Shown here in pieces: positions 11,536 to 22,338 of a DNA stretch of 64,000 nucleotides (position 1 is its first letter; every line of letters starts with the position of its first letter). Source of the DNA: Xiphias gladius. Its lineage: Eukaryota > Chordata > Actinopteri > Istiophoriformes > Xiphiidae. The DNA lies in contig NC_053416.1 in assembly GCF_016859285.1 (NCBI RefSeq), positions 469,501-533,500 on the forward strand, given 5' to 3'. Made by a program: the position numbers and the translations under genes. The notes beneath the pieces are model-generated. The model was not told the DNA's origin. It did not search any database and saw only the letters and a list, made by a program, of their open reading frames with translations.

Positions 11536-14500
11536 ATGCTGTCGCTGCTCCTCCGCACCTTCGCCTCCGTCTGCGTCCTCACAGGTGAGTCCGAGCCTCA
11601 AGGTGAAGGCAGGTCTGGCGCCAGGTCTTAGAGAGGAGATCGTGTTGTACATTTACACACATTTCCCATGGTCAGGTCTTTAGTGGACGCCGTTAAACAC
11701 GACTGTTAGAGGCAGAACAAGTGAGTAAATATATTTAAGGTGCATTAATGAGTGAAGGGCTGTAGTGTGGACAATGCTCTCATAGAGGATTTAGATTTAG
11801 ACCATCATAAAATATCAAGTAAAATAAAGAGGAAGAGAGAAAAAAATCCTGGAAAGAAAAATTAAACAGTTTGATGAAGAAATACAAACAAATTCATTCA
11901 AGTATTTTCGAGGTGTCTGGTCAAACATTTCTCAGAGTTCTGCGGTTGCTTTGGGAAAATTGACCTCAGTAAAAGCTGGTCAGATGGTCTGTTGTAATGT
12001 AGATGCAGGTCGGTTCTGCTGTTCTCTCTGAGCCCAGTTGTTTTTAGCCTGTATCTGCTTCCATTCAGTCAAACTGTCCCGTTAAAAGCTGCTGAATCAG
12101 CTCCTGTTCTCGGCGTAGCCGTGGACGTTCAGACAACGTTCACTGGATCACTGTGACACTGAGGGAAACTTAAAAACGGGAAGATTCTGAATGGAGTTCT
12201 GCAGCCTCTTTTTCTCTGGTTTCTAAGTGGATTTCTGGAGCTTTATTCTGGAGGGACATCAGAGGAAGTGGACGTCACACTGAATCATGTCAACATGTGT
12301 CTCATGTCTGTGTTCAGGTCTGACTCAGTCCGGACTCTGAGGAAGAGGACGATGTTTGACTGTAATTCACCTCACATCGTATCTTTAGTCGTTCTCTTTT
12401 GTCTTTGTCCTGCTGAATGTCCATGTCGGATCCTGCGATGTCCGTCAGTTCAAACATATTCCAAACACTACTAGTTTTTAAGCCTCAATGTCCCTGAGAG
12501 AACATTTATTGTGAAGTCTCAGACTCACATTAGATGACGTTACATTATCTTCTGAGAACTGAACCTGTTGTCCTGGCTTTTTATTTTTCTCATGCACCTC
12601 ACCTCACAGCAGCACCTGCAGCTCATGAGCAGCTATTTGAACTTTATTGCTTAAATTTCATTTGTTTATTTTGTGCGTGCGTTTGTGTCAGCGCTGGCCC
12701 GTGTCTCGGCGGTCACCACGACGACGGTGGTGGGCGTGGCCGGGCGGAGGGTGATGCTGCCGTGTCGGTCGGAGGAGGTGAGCCAGAGAGGGGCGGAGGT
12801 GTGCTGGGGCAAGGGAGAGCCATCGCTGTTCAACTGCCACAACACTGTGATCAACACCGCTGGAGCACAGATCTCATACAGGAGGTCGTACAGGTACACG
12901 GGGGGCACAGGCCATGTGGCGTTCAGGGACCCTACATTAGCCCTCATGTAGGAACATTTTCATACTCTTTCCCCGAACCTGCCTTTACCCTCCGTCAGGT
13001 TTGATGGTACGGGTCAGATTCAGTCATTTGTTTAAACTTGATGAATGTCATCAGGTTTTGTTTTATTTTTTGATTTTCACATTTGATATTGATTGTGGTG
13101 TTCCTCAAGGAAGTATTCTAGACCCCATATTATTTTCTGTATATATATTTCCTCTGTGCAACATTGTCAGTCATCACAATGTCAAATATCCCCGTTATAT
13201 AGTGGTGGACCGTAAATTTGCTCACATACTGTGCTTCAGTAGAATTTGGAGGAACCTGTACTTTTCTTGAGTGTTTCTATTTAATTCTACTTTCAATCCT
13301 GCCTCCTAGAAATTACGTTTGTGTACGACCTGAGACCGGATCATATTTCCAATTAACATGATGAGGAAAGTTGTTGATTTACATATTTGGCAAATCACAA
13401 ACACGTTGATACTGAACATATCAGTGAAATATTCAGCGTCTTTGGTTTTCACCAAAATCTCTGATCCTGCAGCACAACATCCACCTGTAGTGAGTCCAGC
13501 ATCATTAAACTGGTTTATGGTTCTGTTTAGACTCTCACAGCACCTGGTTCTGGTTCAGGTTTAGGAAAGATCCCGGTCTGGTTTGATACAGAAAAAGTTC
13601 ACAGTGACTTCAGACACAACCTGTTCTCCTACACTGAACCAGAACCACCATCTTTCCTGAACCTTAACCACAGACGGGACCCGGTCTTCGGTGTCACGGT
13701 CGTCCATCCGCCACAACCACCTCCTGGAGACTCTGCTGCGTCTGGTAAAGCAGCCAGAGATTAAGTTTCCTACAAAACGTGTCTGCTGGTTTAGTTTAGT
13801 TGTACAGGGTTGATCACTTTCTACTTCTACTCTGCTACTTTCCAGAGGGAAATATTGTACTTTTTACTCCTTTACAATTATCTGACATCTTTAGTTACTC
13901 TACAGACTAAAATTCTACATAACACGTATAATAAATTACATTGTTAAAGATGAACCAGTTGCTTCCATCTGTTTGTGGCTCGTGACCCTTTATAAAAATC
14001 AGTGTTTACTTCAGTTCCACCGAAGAGACGTTCCTCCTCTAAACCTCTCGCACGTTTCGTTTCGCTCAGCAATCAAAGATCAGAGAAAAGTCCAGAGACT
14101 GAATCCGGATCAGTGAGTGGGAACTGACGACCCCTCGGGTTCACCTGGCGACCCTCTGGAGGGGCCCGACCCCCGGGTTGGGAACCAGTGGACTGAACTC
14201 TCTCCCTGTCTGTGACGTAGCTAAAAGCAGGTCCAGCAGTAAAACGCTGCCGAAGCCTCCGTGACTCAGGATCAATGATCTGAGAATCAGAGACCAGTCA
14301 CAGGAGACAGGTCCCTGGTTCCTGTGAACTAACCAGGTCACTGTCCCCCCCCTGCAGGTACTCTGTATCCCCATCCTCCTTCTCTCTGACCATCTACAAC
14401 TCTCGTCCGTCAGACTCTGGATTCTATCACTGCAGAGTTCAGCTGCCCGGCCCGTTCAACGACCAAACATCCTCCGTTCACCTCATCATCATCAGCCGTA

Positions 14501-16231
14501 TGTTCTGAGATTCACCTTTTATTCATCAATATCCAGGTGTGGCCGATGGTCCGGCTGCAGGGTGGGGTTGATGCTTTTCGTGCTGGATGAATCCAGATCC
14601 GCGGTTCATCTTCGTGTCCTGTCTTTCCCCCTGCAGCTCGCTCCGTGGCCTCTGACGACGGGGACACTGAGAACCTGAACGCACCGCACACACCGACGAC
14701 TCAGCGCAGGACTGAAGCTGATGCTGGTACAGGAGCCCTGAAGGGACACGAAGCTTCACACAGGGAAACCTCAGCATATAAACCATATCACCAAACTAGT
14801 TATCAGGGAATGAATGTAAATTGTGGTGTTAAAGCAGGCGTTAACACAGGTAAACGTTTTCTTACTTGATACCTGTAGGTAAATATCGCGATTGAACAGT
14901 CGTGCGCTGACTATAAATTAAAACATACATTCGATTTTTTTTGTACTGAAAAAGGCACAGAGGAGTTTGCAGAACTTTTACGGCTCCGACTAGTATCTGC
15001 AACTCTTCCCCTCAGGCAGCAGGTATAACCTCCACCCCCTCTACGTTGCCTGAGAGGCCAAACCTGGGGCAGAGGAGTGCTCACGCGACTCCAGATGAAC
15101 CAGCTCTTGCTTCTCGGCACCGTTCAGCAAATCAAACTGAGCCTGAGAACGGACAAGGACCAGTCAAATATCACAGTTGACATTCGAGACTGAAATTTAA
15201 CCTTCACCGTCTCTGTCACATGAACTGTTGGCCTGAATTATTCTCGTTATACATTATTATTTTGAGTCTCTGTAGGTTCCTGAAGTCCTTTCTTGCGTCC
15301 TTCTGATTGTGTCCTCTGGTGTCTTTGTGTCCACTGTACATCCAGTCACCTGGCTGTGTAGAAGCTCCGTTCATTTGTTCATCAGCCTCTTCCTTCCGTT
15401 TGTCAGGTTCCAGCACGACACACCTGACAGAGGGAAGAGGAAGTGATGTCAGCGACACCACAGAGCCAATGGTGGCGCCGGTTCAGGTACCAAACACCTT
15501 TTCTGTTTTTGATTATTCGTTATTCCACAAACGTCTTGTTTTGTCCGACCAGCCGTCCACAACCCAGAGAATCGGTTTAGTATCATGTGTGACGAAGAAA
15601 AGCTTCCTGTCAATCAACTGATTGATTAATTGACCAATCATTGAAGCTCAAACTGAGAGTGAAACAGTTTATAGTGACAACTAACCCGAACCATACATTT
15701 CATTGTTATTATTACTGATTCAAATGATAATCGTGTCATAAGTAATAATAATAATTTATCTGTTAAAACCTTCAACCAATCAAATCAAACTAACGACCAC
15801 AAAAGTTAATGTTGACTGAGAAGAAAAAGCCCAAAAAGGTAACTGATTAGCTCTACCCCAGTAGCGTAGATCAACTGATCACAACATGAATGTTATGACT
15901 TAAAGAACCGGAGAGGAGAATAAAACGCATTGACGCTGCTTTTCTAACCGTCTCAGCGGGACATTGGGGAAGAGGTCACGTGACCTCGACATCTTTTCAA
16001 GTAAAACGGTTACAACTCATTCTGTAAAAACCCGTTCAAACAGTTTAAAAACCATCAGGGTTCTTAGCAGCAGCAGCGCGGAGGGTTACCATGGCAACGG
16101 TGTTTGTTTGTTGACAGGCGGCCGTCCTGCAGCAGCAGGGAAACAGCCTTCAGACGTTTGTTGGAAACACAGTGAGACTGTCCTTCATCATCTTCATCCC
16201 TGCTGTGCTGCTGACTGCTGCTCACAGTCAG

Positions 16232-16269
<38 letters not shown>

Positions 16270-16521
16270 GTCCCGCTCTCTGATCGGGTTTATGGTCTCA
16301 GCTCAAACGTTTGATCCTGGTCCTGAAAAAGACCATGTACATTAAACTGTGTCTGAATCTAAAGAGACGTTCAGAGGCAGATAAATGGAGCTGATACAAA
16401 ACCCAACCCAAAAAACGCTGTTTCATTTCATGTGTCTGTAGGAATGTGGAGGCACAGGCAGGGACCAGAGACTGACGGGAGGCTGAACCAATCAGAGGAG
16501 GAGGAGGACGCCTCCGTGTAG
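11536..16521 (+). CDS. TIM-family receptor (T-cell immunoglobulin and mucin domain), gene 1
   Basis: Seven exons fit in phase: 11536-11584, 12692-12893, 14358-14497, 14637-14726, 15407-15486, 16118-16226 and 16442-16521, giving 249 residues. Exon 1 is the signal peptide (MLSLLLRTFASVCVLT). Exons 2 and 3 form one IgV domain with LPC, CWGKG, LFNCHN, then DSGFYHCRV and FNDQT. FND matches the metal and phosphatidylserine pocket of TIM proteins, although the preceding Trp is Pro here. Exons 4-5 are a short Thr/Pro-containing stalk of about 57 residues. Exon 6 holds a short membrane segment (LSFIIFIPAVLLTAAH). Exon 7 is an acidic tail without tyrosine. TIM proteins bind phosphatidylserine and tune T cells and phagocytes. 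Oddities: an intron of 1,464 bp splits the IgV domain; the GSC and CC cysteines of mammalian TIMs are missing; the membrane segment is short. The family call is firm, but which TIM it is stays open. Confidence 0.8.
12020..12425 (+). repeat. Unnamed dispersed repeat, copy 1 of 3 (in TIM gene 1 intron)
   Basis: It begins near CTCTGAGCCCAGTTGTTTTT and runs through GTATCTGCTTCCATTCAGTC, GCCGTGGACGTTCAGACAAC and AAGATTCTGAATGGAGTTCT to TGTCCTGCTGAATGTCC. The same order of words occurs at 37196-37415 (+) and 57090-57530 (-). It is about 400 bp long with no protein motif. It is probably a non-autonomous transposon, class unknown. Confidence 0.8.
13085..13215 (+). mobile_element. L2/CR1-type LINE reverse transcriptase scrap
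   Basis: One open frame reads IDCGVPQGSILDPILFSVYI, the conserved block ahead of the YADD active site of non-LTR reverse transcriptases, then about 20 residues that match where YADD should be but do not contain it. It is a short dead fragment inside the intron that splits the IgV domain of TIM gene 1. Confidence 0.75.
13500..13805 (-). repeat. Dispersed repeat, inverted partner of 44935-45240
   Basis: The reverse complement contains AAACCAGCAGACACGTTTTG, CTCCAGGAGGTGGTTGTGGC, GGATGGACGACCGTGACACC and CTTTTTCTGTATCAAACCAG. The same words occur in the same order on the plus strand at 44935-45240. An outlying related word (CCTCCTAGAAATTACGTTTG) lies at about 13303. It is a non-autonomous element of unknown class. 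Confidence 0.75.
13815..14195. repeat. Old non-autonomous hAT-like repeat
   Basis: It carries the CCAGAGGGAAATATTGTACT and AAAATCAGTGTTTAC words of a common fish family. It ends with CGGGTTGGGAACCAGTGGAC, whose complement (CACTGGTTCCCAACC) is the usual hAT-type terminal sequence. The opposite terminus was not found. Confidence 0.5.
16230..16266 (+). repeat. CA microsatellite just after TIM gene 1 exon 6
   Basis: The (AC)n tract starts a few bases after the exon 6 donor (GTCAGT) of TIM gene 1. Confidence 0.9.
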
Positions 16522-16981
16522 ACACCTGGGACAGACAGAAATCAGCCTTTGTCTCTGTCCTGGAGCTAACGTGTAGAGAACTTTCAAACGGGACATAGTA
16601 ACAGTCACCTCGCGCAGAGGCTCCGGCCCAGGGGCCCGAGGGGTCTGGGGGCCCCCGGGCCTGTTCAGTAGGCCACCATCAACCGGTGCAGCTTCTCCAT
16701 CTGAATGTTGTTGGTTCCACCTGTGCTTTCCCCACCCTGATAAAATATCTGCTGCTCAGAGACTCCGAGTCACGTGGAACCATTAAGACATGAACGATCT
16801 GAGACAGAGAGACAAACGTGAAGAACACGATGGACCGATTCATAACAGCGAAGAGAAGAACATCAGGTGACCGCTGGACGGGCTTCATCCTCTAAAGGGG
16901 CCGCGACTGAAAACAGGGCCCAGTTAACCGGCGGTAACTCCTGCAACACTACAGCAAGAAAATTCACAGCTGGATCTACAA
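16522..16981. other. 3' flank of TIM gene 1; no other gene seen
   Basis: This is presumably the 3' untranslated region of TIM gene 1. No AATAAA lies close downstream of the stop. A G/C-rich block around 16625-16665 (GGCCCAGGGGCCCGAGG) foreshadows the minisatellite at 16982. Confidence 0.4.
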
Positions 16982-17560
16982 CTGGGAAAATGCCCGGGAC
17001 CCCCTGGCCCCCAGGGGCCCCGGACCCCCGGGACCCCCCCGGCCCCCAGGGGCCCCAGACCCCACGGACCCCCCAGGGTCCCCAGGCCCCCAGGGGCCCC
17101 AGACCCCCAGGCCCCCAGGGGCCCCAGACCCCCAGGGGCCCCGGACCCCCCCGGACCCCAGGGGCCCCAGGGGCCCCAGGGGCCCCGGACCCCCAGGCCC
17201 CCAGACCCGCCAGGCCCCCTGGGGCCACGGGACCCCCCCCGGACCTCAGGGGCCCCGGACCCCCAGACCCCCCAGGCCCCCAGGGGCTCCAGACCCCCAG
17301 GCCCCCAGGGGCCCCGGGACCCCCCCCAGACCCCAGGGTCCCCAGACCCCCAGGCCCCCAGGGGCCCCAGACCCCCAGGGGCCCCAGATCTCCCAGGGGC
17401 CCCGGACCCCCCCGGACCCCAGGGGCACTGGGACCCCCCAGGCCCCCAGGGGCCCCGGACCCCCAGGGGCCCCGGACCCCCAGGCCCCCAGACCCGCCAG
17501 GCCCCCTGGGGCCACGGGACCCCCCCCGGACCCCCCGGACCCCCCAGGGGCCCCAGGTTC
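16982..17560 (+). repeat. C-rich minisatellite (CCCCAGGGGCCCCGGACC-type units)
   Basis: About 580 bp of CCCCCAGG, GGGGCCCC and GGACCCCC words in units of roughly 9-27 bp. A block of about 55 bp (AGACCCGCCAGGCCCCCTGG onward) appears twice, near 17200 and 17490, showing block duplication within the array. The complementary strand is full of G-runs able to form quadruplexes. Collagen-like frames (PPGPQG) on either strand are repeat artefacts. Confidence 0.95.
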
Positions 17561-18618
17561 ACTCCGCATCATTTGAGTCAACATAATTTGATGAATCACA
17601 CATTAGTTAGAAATTTTCACCACTCAAGTAGAATATCAGCTCTGTCAAGTCGTCCATCCTCCATCTGCTGGTTCTGGTCTTTGTCAGAATCCAGTTTTCA
17701 GACCTGAACTGTTTTTGTTTATATGGTTTCTCATTTGTTGTAAAGTTGTGTTTTATCATTCTCTGCGTAAAGTTTTTGACTTCACAGAAAACCTGAGTGA
17801 GGTCGTGTTATTGGATCAGAGCAGAACTGTGAGGCTGAAACCATCAATTATTTTCATTATCAATACAGAAAATGCTCGTCAGTGGATTCAGTGTCTCGTT
17901 GTGTCTGATCAACAGTCACAAACACGTTTAGTGTCCGAGAGGAAAATAAATGAATGAATAAATGTCTGAGACGATTCATGACAATCAAGATTATCGCCTG
18001 CTTGGTTAATGTGTTTCAGGCTTTCGTGAGATAATTCACTCAAGACACACACACACACACACACGCGGAGGTTGTTCAGGAGGATGTGAGGAACAAGATC
18101 TTTGTTCTTAAACCCGTATCTACCTGGTCCCTAAATATTCCGCTAAATACCGAGCAGTTATTCTTCCACCGTTTTACTGCAGCTCTGCTCTCTGACCAGC
18201 GGGGGGCGTCACTGACCCCTGTTACTTACCTGTGATTTCACCTGAGGTACAAGTATCGGACGTAACTTTACTCATCGTCGTATGTAATTATTAGTCTCAT
18301 TATGAGGCCTTTGTTATACCAGCTCCCTGTCACGAACCTGCCGTCAGAACCTTTGATTTGTTTGGTTCTGTTTTTCTGTTTTAACCCTGCAAAGTTCTGG
18401 ATCAAGAATAAAACACGGTCACTGATTTTCACGTCAATCCGCATCCATCGCTCTGCGGACAATGGGCTCATTATTCCTGATATTTAGTTAAGATGGAAAC
18501 TAATTGGTTTATAGCAAAGGAAAACCTTCTGTACATTTGGGTCTGAACCGCTGTCGGTCCTGTTTTGGCCGCGGTGTGATGTTTAAATACCTTGGTGCAC
18601 GTCACAGTGATGTATCAC
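17561..18618. other. No gene seen; short CA tract
   Basis: A (AC)n tract lies at about 18045-18064. The rest has no exon-like ORF and no repeat that I recognise. Confidence 0.45.
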
Positions 18619-18690
18619 TCCTCGTTAGTATAGTGGTGAGTATCCCCGCCTGTCACGCGGGAGACCGGGGTTCGATTCCCCGACGGGGAG
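18619..18690 (+). tRNA. trnaD-GUC: tRNA-Asp (anticodon GUC)
   Basis: The 72-nt sequence folds as a standard cloverleaf. The acceptor stem TCCTCGT pairs with ACGGGGA plus discriminator G. The D arm contains TAGTATAGTGGTGAGTA (A box) and the anticodon stem CCGCC/GGCGG-type encloses CTGTCAC with GTC at 18652-18654. The T arm is CCGGGGTTCGATTCCCCG (B box). No intron is present. A run of five T at 18696 can end polymerase III transcription. It decodes GAC/GAU codons in cytosolic translation. It looks functional and stands alone, not in a tRNA cluster. Confidence 0.97.
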
Positions 18691-18700
18691 GAACATTTTT

Positions 18701-19540
18701 GTTTTTCACGAAAGTTTTTATCTCGTCGAGGGACAGTTAATGATTATTTATCTACTTAGCGTTTATACGTCAGCCAGTTTCTTCTGAAGGGTCCGAGCGG
18801 CTTGACCAACGATCGGAATCAATAAACTGCCTTTCGTTCCAGCTCTTAACCGGTACCCAGTCATAACCGGCCAACGGTGCCAGGCGCTGAAGCTGCTGGT
18901 ATTTTCTGTTCTTCTCAGAGGGTCCTGCTACAGGAAGCAGCGGATGCCGCATGTTGCCAACAGGAAGTCCTCTGCGGACTGCTCTCCATCAGTCCGACGT
19001 GTTCACCACAACAGGCTGTAGGTAATCGGAGGTTCTGAAGCTCTCGGGTGTAGTAACCGATGGCTCGGCCTCCCTCTCAGGCGCTTCCCTTCTGTCACTG
19101 TAACGATGGTCGCTTCAGAAAGTCCTACTTTTAAACAGAAAGTTAAGTGGACTCTGGGGTATAAACGTGTCCTTTAAGACCAAACCACTGTCGTTTATTC
19201 CTGCCAGGAAAATATGAATACATTTTTTAAAAGTACAATTGAAAAACAATATTAAAAAATAAAAAGTATTTATGACCAACATTTTTTATTCAGTAGGTCA
19301 TAATTGATAGATACTAACTTTATTACTTTCTAATGTATTAAATCATAATTTAGGCTCAGTTAGTCCTAGCTCCCAAGTATAAAATCAGAAATTCAATTTA
19401 TTTGATCTTTATTATGAGATTTTTAAAATTAGTAACAGTAATTCAGAACTAAAAAGCTAAATGTTCCATGTTTTCTTGCTGACTATGTAAATGTCATGTC
19501 CTGCAGCTGTTTTATAAGTGATGCCACAGGTCATTGCTAC
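18701..19540. other. No gene recognised; AT-rich block
   Basis: A 60-codon minus ORF at 18770-18952 has no motif that I recognise. The segment 19200-19480 is strongly AT-rich with poly-A and ATTTAA words. Confidence 0.4.
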
Positions 19541-19645
19541 ACTGTTGCTAAATGGTTGCTAGGGTGATTGGAGTGGTTTCTATGGTATTACAAGGTGGTT
19601 GCTAGGGTGTTCAGAGCAGTTGCTAAGGTGAGGTGTAGGGTCATA
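19540..19645 (+). repeat. GGTTGCTAGGGTG short tandem repeat
   Basis: The words GTTGCTAAATGG, GTTGCTAGGGTGATTGGAG, GGTTGCTAGGGTGTTCAGAG and GTTGCTAAGGTG follow one another with a period of about 30-45 bp. This is a common fish minisatellite or MITE core. Confidence 0.7.
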
Positions 19646-20173
19646 TATGGAGAATTGAAACCATGTGTTGAAAATATAGGTATGGTTCAGAGGCCCTAGG
19701 TCAAAGGTCCTCAGAAGGGGCCTCATAGCCTGAAGAGGAGGTTAATTCTTTGGGATTGAAACCATAGGTTAGTGACAGTTTTTAGGAAAACAACGGCCTT
19801 ATTTAAGAGTCGGTGAGCAAAGCTGGTTTCCAGAGCGGTTCATCGGCTTCACACCCTCACAAGCAGATCTGCAGGTGCTTGATTTGACGCTGTACTTCTT
19901 TGTAATAAACCTTTATATGCATCGAGACGGTGTCAGCGGAGTCTCCTTCATCCTCTTCACATCATCATCACCATCTAATAAACTACAAAGGCATTAAGAC
20001 GCATTGACATTACAGCAGAGCAACAACGATGCTGCTCGTTCAGTCCTGGTCTGTGCAGTACTTACCACTCCGGACTTCCCTGCGGTGCTGTAATGTCGCT
20101 AAATGGCTCCGACTTAACTACAGTGCTAATGTTGTTAGCAGTACTCCGCAACATGTCAGACACTGAAACTGAG

Positions 20174-21346
20174 GCCTGGACTACGAAACAGGATTTGTGG
20201 TTAGCGAGGTCACCTCAGGTTCAGCCCTGAGTTCTCAGGGTTACGACGGGGATCCGCTTCTTACCGGGCTACGTCGCCATAGTAACTTCTGCTGCACACC
20301 TGACCTGCTCCCGAGCAGGTAATGTTTGAGATAACACATCGACGTTTTTAAAAGCTGCGCCTACTGACCAATCGGATCTCCTGGAAAATGACATCACCAT
20401 TCGTAGAAGATCCCGTGGAGCTCGGTGAGGGTCTCTGAGGAGGACTCGAGAGACCAGCAGCCCCCTTTGTCTTTCCCTGATGATTTCCTACATGATAGAT
20501 ACAGGATCCTCGTCAGCTTCTTGAGCTTTATGTATCTTTGTCAGCTTCCTGAGCTTTATGTTGGGACACGTAGGAGGGATGTGCTCACACACTGTCACAA
20601 ACCCTGTACAAATGTGGTCTGCTGGGAGCCGCCACGACCACCAGGGACTGACGAGACACCCCCTTCGGTTTCCATTAAGGTGCGACCCTCATTGCTGCAG
20701 AGGTCCAGCTCCTCAGGGGGACTGGACTCCTGTCATTGTGCGTTTGTCTACCGATCTCATCCTACAACAGAGACTGACTGCAGCTCTGGAGCCTTGTACT
20801 TGTTTTACCCATAAGATATGAAAGTCAGTCCACTTACTGCTTTGAATTCTGCTTTTATATATTTTAATTTGACACCATCGGGGCTGCAGCTGAAAGAATG
20901 AGGTTAAAACAGTCGCACACATCTAAGCAACTCCTTCATTTAATGGAATACACACATGTAATTGTAGTCGGATGCAGTTGCGTCCTAATGATGGGCAGTG
21001 ATTTCGTGAGCCTGTTAACTTACACATTCACACGGGGGGGGGGGTTTATTCCAGCTGTTCCTCCTGCATTTGGCAGCTGCTGCTTTCGGCCCGGATCACG
21101 CGTTTAACTTCGTCGTATTTGTCTCGTATTCTACTTTGCTCTTCGTCAGTAAAAAATGCCGCTCTGCTGCCGCTAGACGTGTCCACGTCTGTGATTGGTC
21201 ATATGCTGCAAACGCCGCCCCTTTCATGTGAAAACCTGGGTTGCCTCGGTGACCGTTTAGCCTGATCACGGTTGTCAGGCTCAGTGAAGCCAAACAACGT
21301 CCAGGTATCCTGGGTATGTTGAACTGGCTTTGTTGTCCAGGTGATG
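20174..21346 (+). mobile_element. PIF/Harbinger DNA transposon, internally deleted
   Basis: The ends are inverted copies: CCTGGACTACGAAACAG at the left and the complement of CTGGCTTTGTTGTCCAGG at the right. On the plus strand, 20470-20640 encodes the start of a Harbinger nuclease (FPDDFLHDRYRILVSF, then MYLCQLPELYVGTRRRD). On the minus strand, 21065-21175 encodes the Myb-like partner protein (AAFFTDEEQSRIRDKYDEV, then KRVIRAESSS). Full-length relatives carry both genes and are about 3 kb or more, so most of the nuclease with its DDE residues has been lost. It is a non-mobile fossil. A G-run lies at 21034-21043. Confidence 0.85.
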
Positions 21347-22338
21347 TTGCTGCAGTGGTTTTCGGGTCCTGCCTCACCCGGGCCTCACCTTGGCCGCATC
21401 GCACAACCTTACCTTTGTTTTCATTTCACCATCTACGGTGAAGAACCCAAAATACGTCTGCATCCTGATTATCCGATCAGCACGGCTTTGTTCGCTGCTG
21501 TCCTCCTGGGTTTTATGTTGATTAGCTCAGTTTACTGATTGATCAATAGGACATGAGTAGGTCAAGATGGTGCTGGACCACAAGGCGAACTACTTCAAAT
21601 GCTCTGTAGCTCAGATACAGTAGACTGTACAATTTAAATCCAAATGAAAGTTGAAATTCTGCATAAAAAGACCTGCAGCCGAACAGAAAACGGTGAATGA
21701 ACTACCCAGTCAGTGGCCACGACTCCTTGAACGCGGCAGCAGGAAACGATTCAAATAGGGAAAGTGCATCATGACGCAGGGCTGAGGTGGCCGCCTGATG
21801 GTTGTTGGGGTTTCTTGGTGCTTGCTAAAGCTCTCCTGGACGGTCAGGAGGCTTTTGAGGTGGTGGGTAGGGTGTTACTGCCTCATTACTGCTCTGTGTT
21901 AAGTGCTGATTTTACGTTAGACTTACTGAGTAGGATTTTGAGGGGCTATTGATTTGACCCAGTATCTCAAGCTTTGTCAAACTGACGAGACACTGCGCTG
22001 CGGTTTCCTGAGGGGCTCAACTGAAACACCGTGGTCTCACGTCGGTGGGAGCACAACAGCTGTCGTTTCGACACAAACTGTGAGTGACAAAACTCTCCCA
22101 CTTCGCCTGTTTGAAAATGTCTTTCAATTTTCTTTTGCCGTTTCTTTCTTCCTTTTTTGGGTTTGATTTGCACATTGTCTGAAGGAGTTTTTGTTCCTTT
22201 CAGGTCACAGAGACGCTTGGCAGTGTGTGTGTGTGTGTGCGTGTGTGTCGGTGCAGCTGTGGTGACTCACAGTGTTTCAGCCGCTGTGTGTTATTGTGGT
22301 GTGAATTTGTGTGTGATGACAGTTTGTCAGAGATCATC
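21347..22338. other. 5' flank of TIM gene 2; no other gene seen
   Basis: There is no exon with clear family similarity. A (GT)n tract at about 22224-22250 sits roughly 90 bp upstream of the TIM gene 2 start codon. No clear TATA box was found. Confidence 0.4.

Noticed and set aside
12534-13004. Longer reading frame around TIM gene 1 exon 2
   Set aside because: Only 12692-12893 is in the Ig frame; the rest is intron read-through or another frame.
16867-17586. Collagen-like ORFs (PPGPQG / GAPGAPG) on both strands
   Set aside because: They follow the C-rich minisatellite; Gly is not kept at every third residue and both strands are equally open.
18770-18952. Minus ORF near the tRNA as a small gene
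   Set aside because: No motif, no splice context, composition not distinctive.
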